Shown here in pieces: positions 15,136 through 20,198 of a stretch of DNA of 20,198 nt (within the stretch, counting starts at the first letter, position 1; each line of letters begins with the position of its first letter). The notes beneath the pieces are model-generated. The model was not told the DNA's origin, ran no database searches, and saw nothing but the letters and a program-made list of their open reading frames with translations. The DNA is from DASTRU01 sp035761045 (GTDB taxonomy: Bacteria; Pseudomonadota; Gammaproteobacteria; Burkholderiales; Burkholderiaceae_E), in the NCBI GenBank assembly GCA_035761045.1, contig DASTRU010000050.1, positions 1 through 20,198 on the forward strand. The letters run 5' to 3'. Made by a program: the position numbers and the translations under genes.

Positions 15136-16599
15136 ATGACGAATCCCTTGTTCGATTTCGCCCCGGCTTGGCCGGAGATTTTCCTCGTCTGCGCCGCGCT
15201 CGTGGTGCTGATCGCCGACTTATTCGTCGCCGAGGATCGACGCCACGTCACGTTGGGCATGGCCATCGCGGCCATCGTGCTCACCGGCGTCATCGTCATG
15301 ACCTCGGCGCACGATACGGCGCGCTACGCCTTCGGCCGCATGTTCGTGACCGACCCAATGGCCGTAGTGCTCAAGTCTTTTGCTTGCCTTACCGCCGTGG
15401 TGACGCTCGTGTTCGCGCGGCAATACGTGACTGATCGCGGCATGTTGCGCGGCGAATTCATCGTGCTCGCATTGTTTACGCTGCTTGGGCAAATGGTGAT
15501 GATCTCGGCGCACAACCTGCTCGTCGTGTATCTCGGGCTTGAGTTGATGTCGCTGTCGCTATACGCGCTTGTCGCCATGCGCCGCGATGCGCCCGCCGCG
15601 ACCGAAGCTTCGATGAAGTACTTCGTGCTCGGCGCGCTTGCCTCGGGTTTCTTGTTGTATGGCATGTCGATGATTTACGGCGCGACGGGAACGCTTGATA
15701 TCGCCGAGATCGCGCGCTCGGCCTCCACCAACGCCAATCGCCAATTGCTTTTGTTGGGCACGGTATTCATCGTGGGCGGTATCGCGTTCAAACTTAGCGC
15801 CGCGCCGTTTCATATGTGGGCGCCCGATGTGTACGACGGCGCGCCCACCGCGGTCACCTTGCTGATCGCCGCCGCGCCTAAGTTGGCCGCTTTCGCGATC
15901 GCCATCCGCGTGCTTGCTCAAGCGCTGCCTTCGGCCGGGGCCGATTGGCATCAAATGTTCGCGGTGTTGGCCGTGTTGTCGCTCGCGATCGGTAACCTGA
16001 CGGCGATCGCTCAAACCAATCTCAAGCGCTTGCTTGCGTACTCGACGATCGCGCAAATCGGCTTCGTTCTGCTTGGCTTCATGGCGGCACGCACGCCCGA
16101 GGCCGCGCCGGCCGCGTATGGCGCCGCGATGTATTACACCGTGGTCTACGTGCTGACCACGCTCGGCACCTTCGGCGTGATGCTGTTGTTGGCGCGCAAG
16201 GGATTCGAATGCGATCGCATTGATGATTTGGCCGGGCTTAATCAACGCGCGCCATGGCTTGCCTTCGTCATGCTGCTCATGATGTTCTCGCTCGCGGGCA
16301 TTCCGCCGGCGGTGGGCTTTTACGCAAAGCTCGTGGTGCTGCAAGCGACGGTGGATGCGGGGTATTTAGGCATCGCGATCTTCGCCGTTCTCGCGTCACT
16401 CGTCGGCGCGTTTTATTACCTGCGCGTGGTGAAGGTGATGTATTTCGACGGACCGACGCATGCCGAGTCGATCACCGGTAGCGCGAGCGCGCGGTTCTTG
16501 CTGGCCTTGACGGGTGCCTTTGTCATCGTGTTCGGCATCGTCGGCGAGCCGCTGCTGCGCCTATGCCTCGACAGCATTCAAGCCACGCTCGCCTTATAA
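15136..16599 (+). CDS. nuoN: NADH-quinone oxidoreductase subunit N
   Basis: The third antiporter-like proton-pumping subunit (ND2 type), 487 residues. The buried Lys219 in AFKLSAAPFHMWAPDVYDGA is the counterpart of the essential mid-membrane lysine, and LKRLLAYSTIAQIGF is typical of the family. The ATG at 15136 is chosen over an in-frame GTG at 15100 because the latter lies inside nuoM and would add 12 polar residues before the hydrophobic N-terminus. No strong ribosome binding site is seen. It is the last complex I subunit gene; three more genes follow in close succession. Confidence 0.97.
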   Translation: MTNPLFDFAPAWPEIFLVCAALVVLIADLFVAEDRRHVTLGMAIAAIVLTGVIVMTSAHDTARYAFGRMFVTDPMAVVLKSFACLTAVVTLVFARQYVTDRGMLRGEFIVLALFTLLGQMVMISAHNLLVVYLGLELMSLSLYALVAMRRDAPAATEASMKYFVLGALASGFLLYGMSMIYGATGTLDIAEIARSASTNANRQLLLLGTVFIVGGIAFKLSAAPFHMWAPDVYDGAPTAVTLLIAAAPKLAAFAIAIRVLAQALPSAGADWHQMFAVLAVLSLAIGNLTAIAQTNLKRLLAYSTIAQIGFVLLGFMAARTPEAAPAAYGAAMYYTVVYVLTTLGTFGVMLLLARKGFECDRIDDLAGLNQRAPWLAFVMLLMMFSLAGIPPAVGFYAKLVVLQATVDAGYLGIAIFAVLASLVGAFYYLRVVKVMYFDGPTHAESITGSASARFLLALTGAFVIVFGIVGEPLLRLCLDSIQATLAL

Positions 16600-16603
16600 G
16601 CGT

Positions 16604-16924
16604 ATGACGCCCACCACCGGCGCCGTTCTCGTGATCGCGCTCGCGGTGGTGATCGCGAACCTGCCGTTCATCAATCAACGCCTCTTTGGTCTCGTGCGTA
16701 TGCCGTTCACGGCCACGCACGGAATCAAACCGCTATGGGTTCGCCTGATCGAGCTTGCGCTCGGTTATGTCGTGGTCGGACTCGCCGCGCGGTGGATCGA
16801 AGGGTATTTAGGCAGTATCGCCCCGCAAGGCTGGCAGTTTTACGCCGTCACGCTTTGCTTATTTCTGGTGGCGGCGTATCCCGGGTATGTATGGCGTTGC
16901 TTACGGAGAGGCGCACGACGATGA
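16604..16924 (+). CDS. DUF2818 family small membrane protein
   Basis: A 106-residue protein of unknown function with three predicted membrane segments (about 6-25, 47-67, 76-96) and a strongly basic C-terminus (WRCLRRGARR), which suggests that end faces the cytoplasm. Family recognition is from the pattern VIALAVVIANLPFINQRLFG and WVRLIELALGYVVVG and from its position directly after nuoN, where betaproteobacteria usually carry a DUF2818 gene. It starts 4 bases after the nuoN stop and its stop overlaps the next start (ATGA). Position and topology make a role in assembling or accompanying complex I plausible, but this is inference. Confidence 0.85.
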   Translation: MTPTTGAVLVIALAVVIANLPFINQRLFGLVRMPFTATHGIKPLWVRLIELALGYVVVGLAARWIEGYLGSIAPQGWQFYAVTLCLFLVAAYPGYVWRCLRRGARR

Positions 16925-17490
16925 GCGTATTCGACGATTCCGACGATAAAGAATTGCGCGAGGAATGCGTCTCAAGCGAGATCGCCTTTCGCGGTGGTTT
17001 TCTAAGCGTGCAACGCGATGTCATCAAACTGCCCGATGGCAAAACGTCTTGGCGTGAATTCATTCTTCACCCGGGCGCGGTGATGGTGGTGCCGATGCTT
17101 GATGACGGCCAGGTCGTCATCGAGCGGCAGTTTCGTTATCCGCATCGGCGCGCGTTCATGGAGTTTCCGGCCGGCAAGATCGACCCGGGCGAGGATCCTC
17201 TCGTATGCGCCAAGCGCGAGCTGCTCGAGGAAACCGGCTATACCGCCACCACTTGGCATCGTTTAGGCACGATTCACAACGCTATTGCCTATAGCGACGA
17301 ACACATCGACATCTATCTGGCGCAAGGTTTGACGGCCGGCACGCGCAAGCTGGACGACGGCGAGTTTCTCGAGGTCCACACCGTGCCGTTCGACGACGTC
17401 ATGAAGGCGATCCGCAGCGGGCATATCACGGATGTAAAAACCATCGTCGGCGCGTATTGGACGAACGATTGGCTTATGTCGCCATCGTGA
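16921..17490 (+). CDS. NUDIX hydrolase, probable ADP-ribose pyrophosphatase
   Basis: The 189-residue product carries a perfect NUDIX box G-x5-E-x7-REUxEExGU at residues 85-107 (Gly85, Glu91, Arg99, Glu100, Glu103, Glu104, Gly106); these acidic residues bind the divalent metals. The preceding REFILHPGAVMVVPM, QFRYPHRRAFMEFPAG and following WHRLGTIHNAIAYSDEHIDIYLA resemble the ADP-ribose pyrophosphatase (NudF-like) branch, which splits ADP-ribose into AMP and ribose 5-phosphate. The exact substrate is not proven. The start overlaps the DUF2818 stop by 4 bases, with GGAG at 16905-16908 upstream. Its link to an NADH-consuming complex fits NAD turnover. It is cytosolic, without signal peptide. Confidence 0.92.
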   Translation: MSVFDDSDDKELREECVSSEIAFRGGFLSVQRDVIKLPDGKTSWREFILHPGAVMVVPMLDDGQVVIERQFRYPHRRAFMEFPAGKIDPGEDPLVCAKRELLEETGYTATTWHRLGTIHNAIAYSDEHIDIYLAQGLTAGTRKLDDGEFLEVHTVPFDDVMKAIRSGHITDVKTIVGAYWTNDWLMSPS

Positions 17491-17494
17491 TGGC

Positions 17495-18667
17495 ATGAAC
17501 AACACCATCGATGCTTGCGGTTCGGCGTTGGCCCACGCGGCGCTTGCATCGGTGTCCGCGGTCACGCGCGCATTGCTTGACGCTGGCGTGGCGATCGCCG
17601 CGACGAGCGCTATGGAATCGATGGCCAAGAGCGACGAGGACGAGCGGGGCATCATCGCGTTCGCCCAGTTATGTCGCCGTCTTCACGATAAACAATGCCT
17701 AAGCCTCGACGCGGTCGTCGACACCTTATTCACGCAAGGTATTTGCCGCGATTCGTTCCTAGGCGCGCTTGCTCTAATGAAGGGAGGCGTGATTAGCCGG
17801 GAGATCGGCGACCCTCATCGCGTCGCCGGCGACGATTGGATTCATCGCCTTGCGCGCTACGGTGGCGAGCATGACGATGATCCGTTTTTAGGCCTAAATG
17901 ATGCATCGCCGTCGCCACTTATTAGCTTGCGCGAGCGCTTTGAATGTCTGGTGCGTGCCGGTTTCTCCTTGGAGGCGACGCCCGCGTTGCCTCGATCGCC
18001 CTTATGTTTAGCGGTGACTCACAACAACCTTCGAGCGGTACGCGCTTTGTTGGATGCGGGCGCCGATGTAGACGGACTTCATGCGCAGGGCACGACGCCG
18101 TTGCACATAGCCGTTGAAGCAGAGGCATTACCAATTATTGAATTGCTGCTGGACCACGGCGCTTCGCTTGGCATTGCCGACAACGAAGGCCGTACGCCGC
18201 TTTATCTCGCAACCGCATGCGGCTCTAAATCAGTCGTCGAACGCTTGCTCGCGTATAAGCCCGACATCGACGCGGCTAATTTTTTAAAGCACACGCCGCT
18301 TCATCGGGCCGTGCTTGATGGATCGATTGAGATCGCGCGGCTGCTGCTCGCGCACAAGGCGGATGTACACGCCATCGATACGCTTAAACGAACACCGCTT
18401 CACTTAGCGGCCATACACGGCATGGATGCAATGATCGACGTGTTGGTGCGTCATGGCGCCGATGTCAACGCGAAGAGCATGCATCAGCAAACGCCGCTGT
18501 ACTTCGCGGTGCTATGGCGTCGCGTGGCCGTGGTCGATGCGTTGTTACGTCACGGTGCCGACCCCAATCTTGGTCCGCGCCCCTCGAGCAAACCGTTACT
18601 CGTGGCGCGCGATCGTCACCACACCGAGATTATTAATTTATTGATCAAGCACGGCGGAACCGACTAA
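17495..18667 (+). CDS. ankyrin-repeat protein
   Basis: A 390-residue protein with no signal peptide or membrane segment. From residue 168 to the end it consists of six full 33-residue ankyrin repeats and a seventh, shorter one, phased by the TPLH-type motif (SPLCLAV, TPLHIAV, TPLYLAT, TPLHRAV, TPLHLAA, TPLYFAV, KPLLVAR) and endings such as LLDAGADVDG and LVRHGADVNAK. Residues 10-37 (ALAHAALASVSAVTRALLDAG) look like one more, worn repeat. The region between (about 40-165) is not recognised. Ankyrin repeats bind other proteins; the partner is unknown. The ATG is 4 bases after the NUDIX stop with no clear ribosome binding site, so translation may depend on coupling. By eye the gene uses more AT-rich codons (TTA, ATT, AAT) than the nuo genes. 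Confidence 0.92.
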   Translation: MNNTIDACGSALAHAALASVSAVTRALLDAGVAIAATSAMESMAKSDEDERGIIAFAQLCRRLHDKQCLSLDAVVDTLFTQGICRDSFLGALALMKGGVISREIGDPHRVAGDDWIHRLARYGGEHDDDPFLGLNDASPSPLISLRERFECLVRAGFSLEATPALPRSPLCLAVTHNNLRAVRALLDAGADVDGLHAQGTTPLHIAVEAEALPIIELLLDHGASLGIADNEGRTPLYLATACGSKSVVERLLAYKPDIDAANFLKHTPLHRAVLDGSIEIARLLLAHKADVHAIDTLKRTPLHLAAIHGMDAMIDVLVRHGADVNAKSMHQQTPLYFAVLWRRVAVVDALLRHGADPNLGPRPSSKPLLVARDRHHTEIINLLIKHGGTD

Positions 18668-18690
18668 GTCGCCCGTTACGCACTAAGTGC
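18661..18690. repeat. twin ACTAAGT palindromes between convergent genes
   Basis: CGACTAAGTCG (18661-18671) and GCACTAAGTGC (18680-18690) are two 11-bp inverted repeats with the same ACTAAGT core, centred 19 bp apart. The first contains the TAA stop of the ankyrin gene, the second the TAG stop of the minus-strand deacetylase gene. As RNA each could form a 4-bp stem with a 3-base loop. No T-run follows on either strand. Confidence 0.5.
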
Positions 18691-19612
18691 TCGCGCACAC
18701 GAGTTCCTTGACGTGCACGGCGGCGCTGCGGCCCAACGCGGACAAGGCATAACCGCCTTCAAGCACTGAAACGATACGGCCCAGGGCGTGACGCTCCGCC
18801 ACGCTCACGAGTTCGCGCGTCACCCATTGGTAATCCGCCTCCACAAGCTTTAAATGCGCGAGCATGTCCTCGCGATGCGCGTCGAACCCCGCCGAGATGA
18901 ACAACACTTCCGGTTGAAACGCGTCGAGAGCCGCAAGCCAATGCATCTGCACCGCCGCGCGAAACTCCGTGCCGTGCGAGTACGCGGGCAGTGGGATGTT
19001 GATCATGTTCGCGCCACGCGGAATATCGCCCGAGTACGGATACAAATTCCGCTCGAAGGTGGAGCACATCAACACGTGCGTATCGTCCGCGAAAATATCC
19101 TCGCTGCCGTTGCCATGATGAACATCGAAATCGATGAGCGCGACACGTCGCGCGCTGTGTGCATGGATGGCGTGGCGTATGCCAACCGCTACGTTATTGA
19201 TGAAGCAAAACCCCATCGCGCTCGCGTGTTCGGCGTGATGGCCGGGCGGACGAACATTGCAAAACGCCGTTGCCGCCTGCCGCGTCATCACTAAGTCGGT
19301 AGCCAACACAACGGCACCGGCGGCGCGCAAGGCCGCGTTCCACGTGTGCGCGTTCATCATCGTGTCGGGATCGAGCGCGACATATCCCTCGCGAGGCGCG
19401 CTTGCATGAAGACGTTCAATATACGTTTTGTCGTGCGCGCGCGAGAGTTGTTCAACAGTCGCAAGCGGCGCGTCGTACATCCGCATTAAGTCGAGCACGC
19501 CCGACGCACGCAACCGGTCTTGAATGGCGCTTAAACGCTCCGGACACTCAGGGTGATGCGGCCCCATCTCGTGCTTTAGACAATCGGAGTGGGTGATGTA
19601 GGCGTGAAACAT
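18683..19612 (-). CDS. histone deacetylase family protein (acetyl-lysine or acetylpolyamine hydrolase type)
   Basis: The 309-residue product is a full-length arginase/deacetylase-fold enzyme that removes acyl groups from lysines or polyamines using zinc. The catalytic histidine pair His125-His126 is in RPPGHHAEHA. The zinc ligands are Asp163 and His165 in DFDVHHGNG and Asp244 in SAGFDAHRED. HPECPERLSAI near the N-terminus and VLEGGYALSAL near the C-terminus are family marks. The DFDVHHGNG form points to the class II-like bacterial group rather than AcuC proper. The substrate is unknown. It lies 6 bases after the ETF-QO gene on the same strand, so the two are probably co-transcribed. The stop is TAG. 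Confidence 0.93.
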   Translation of the reverse strand: MFHAYITHSDCLKHEMGPHHPECPERLSAIQDRLRASGVLDLMRMYDAPLATVEQLSRAHDKTYIERLHASAPREGYVALDPDTMMNAHTWNAALRAAGAVVLATDLVMTRQAATAFCNVRPPGHHAEHASAMGFCFINNVAVGIRHAIHAHSARRVALIDFDVHHGNGSEDIFADDTHVLMCSTFERNLYPYSGDIPRGANMINIPLPAYSHGTEFRAAVQMHWLAALDAFQPEVLFISAGFDAHREDMLAHLKLVEADYQWVTRELVSVAERHALGRIVSVLEGGYALSALGRSAAVHVKELVCAST

Positions 19613-19618
19613 GGCGCG

Positions 19619-20198
19619 CTACATATTGGGGTAGTTCGGTCCGCCGCCGCCTTCGGGCGCGATCCACACGATGTTTTGCGAGGGATCCTTGATGTCGCAC
19701 GTTTTGCAATGAACGCAGTTTTGCGCGTTGATCTGTAAACGTTCGGCGCCCGCATCGTCCTTTACGTATTCGTATACGCCCGCCGGGCAATAACGTTGCT
19801 CGGGCCCGGCATAGACCGGAAAGTTAAGCGCCGTAGGAACGCGCGGATCCTTTAACGTGAGATGCGCGGGTTGATGTTCGTTATGGTTGGTGTTGCTAAC
19901 GAAAACGGACGCTAAGCGATCGAAGGTAAGTTTTCCGTCGGGCTTCGGGTAAGTGATGGGCGTGAACTCGCTGGCCGGGCGTAAATATTCGTGATCGGCG
20001 CGTGTGTTGCGCAAGGTCCAAGGCGCGCGACCACCAAGCAGTTTTTGTTCGATCGCCACAAGAGCGGTGCCAAGGTATAGCCCCTTGCTCATCGACGTCT
20101 TGAAGTTGCGCGAGCTCCATAACTCATCGCGCAACCATGAGGCTTCGAATGCTTTCGGGTAAGCATCCAAGACATCGTGCGCGCGCTTCGCGCCTAAT
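19619..20198 (-). CDS. electron transfer flavoprotein:ubiquinone oxidoreductase, C-terminal part
   Basis: The frame stays open to the right edge of the window, so the 5' part (most of the FAD domain) lies outside. About 193 C-terminal residues are present, of roughly 550 in the family. Visible are AYPKAFEASWLRDEL, MSKGLYLGTALVAIEQK, YPKPDGKLTFDRL, NTNHNEHQPAHLTLKDP, the 4Fe-4S ligands (Cys in RYCPAGVYEY, then CVHCKTC within NAQNCVHCKTCDIKDPSQN) and the ending GGGGPNYPNM. The enzyme passes electrons from acyl-CoA dehydrogenases, through electron transfer flavoprotein, to the quinone pool at the inner membrane. A TTG near 20168-20170 is only an internal leucine codon. The stop is TAG. Confidence 0.95.
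   Translation of the reverse strand, partial: LGAKRAHDVLDAYPKAFEASWLRDELWSSRNFKTSMSKGLYLGTALVAIEQKLLGGRAPWTLRNTRADHEYLRPASEFTPITYPKPDGKLTFDRLASVFVSNTNHNEHQPAHLTLKDPRVPTALNFPVYAGPEQRYCPAGVYEYVKDDAGAERLQINAQNCVHCKTCDIKDPSQNIVWIAPEGGGGPNYPNM

Noticed and set aside
15893..16060. Frequent GCGATCG strings, as here and in nuoG and nuoM, resembling a repeated motif such as HIP1
   Set aside because: They usually coincide with Ala-Ile or Ile-Ala codon runs (GCG ATC GCG) in hydrophobic proteins, so codon preference explains them without a special repeat.
1..20198. CRISPR arrays, insertion sequences, phage or defence genes
   Set aside because: No regularly spaced direct repeats, transposase or integrase motifs, or terminal inverted repeats were seen on either strand.

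Overview
The window is a GC-rich stretch of a betaproteobacterial chromosome, most likely from the order Burkholderiales. The lineage call rests on gene order and protein detail: a quinone-oxidoreductase-like gene, tpiA, secG, a tRNA-Leu, then nuoABCDEFGHIJKLMN, a DUF2818 membrane-protein gene and a NUDIX gene. It is supported by a NuoG of about 784 residues with no N7 cluster ligands, the HRATEKL variant in NuoD, the charged C-terminal tail of NuoJ and the His-rich loop of NuoL. Genus or species cannot be told from the sequence alone. Layout: bases 1-390 are the 3' end of a medium-chain dehydrogenase gene. tpiA (466-1218) and secG (1220-1588) are packed together. A 121-base gap with two hairpins leads to tRNA-Leu(GAG) at 1710-1794. 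A 157-base leader with two hairpins and no convincing promoter precedes nuoA. The 14 nuo genes run from 1952 to 16599 on the plus strand, all intact and tightly spaced, with gaps from a 4-base overlap to 79 bases. DUF2818 (16604-16924), a NUDIX hydrolase (16921-17490) and an ankyrin-repeat protein (17495-18667) continue in the same direction with gaps of 4 bases or less. On the minus strand, converging on these, lie an electron-transfer-flavoprotein:quinone oxidoreductase gene (running off the right edge) and, 6 bases after it, a class II-like histone-deacetylase family gene. No stretch longer than 157 bases lacks a gene. Function: the core of the window builds the complete proton-pumping NADH:quinone oxidoreductase (complex I). 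NuoEFG form the NADH-oxidising module, NuoBCDI the connecting quinone-reducing module, and NuoAHJKLMN the membrane arm. All eight Fe-S clusters expected for the minimal enzyme can be traced to cysteine motifs. ETF-QO at the right edge feeds electrons from acyl-CoA dehydrogenases into the same quinone pool. The NUDIX enzyme probably hydrolyses ADP-ribose, an NAD breakdown product. I found no insertion sequence, CRISPR array, phage gene or toxin-antitoxin pair, and nothing that clearly amounts to an undescribed system. The most interesting points are smaller: the ankyrin gene packed onto the operon tail, the structured RNA around the embedded tRNA and the nuoA leader, a hairpin with two alternative folds directly before the nuoB ribosome binding site, and twin palindromes that contain the two convergent stop codons.
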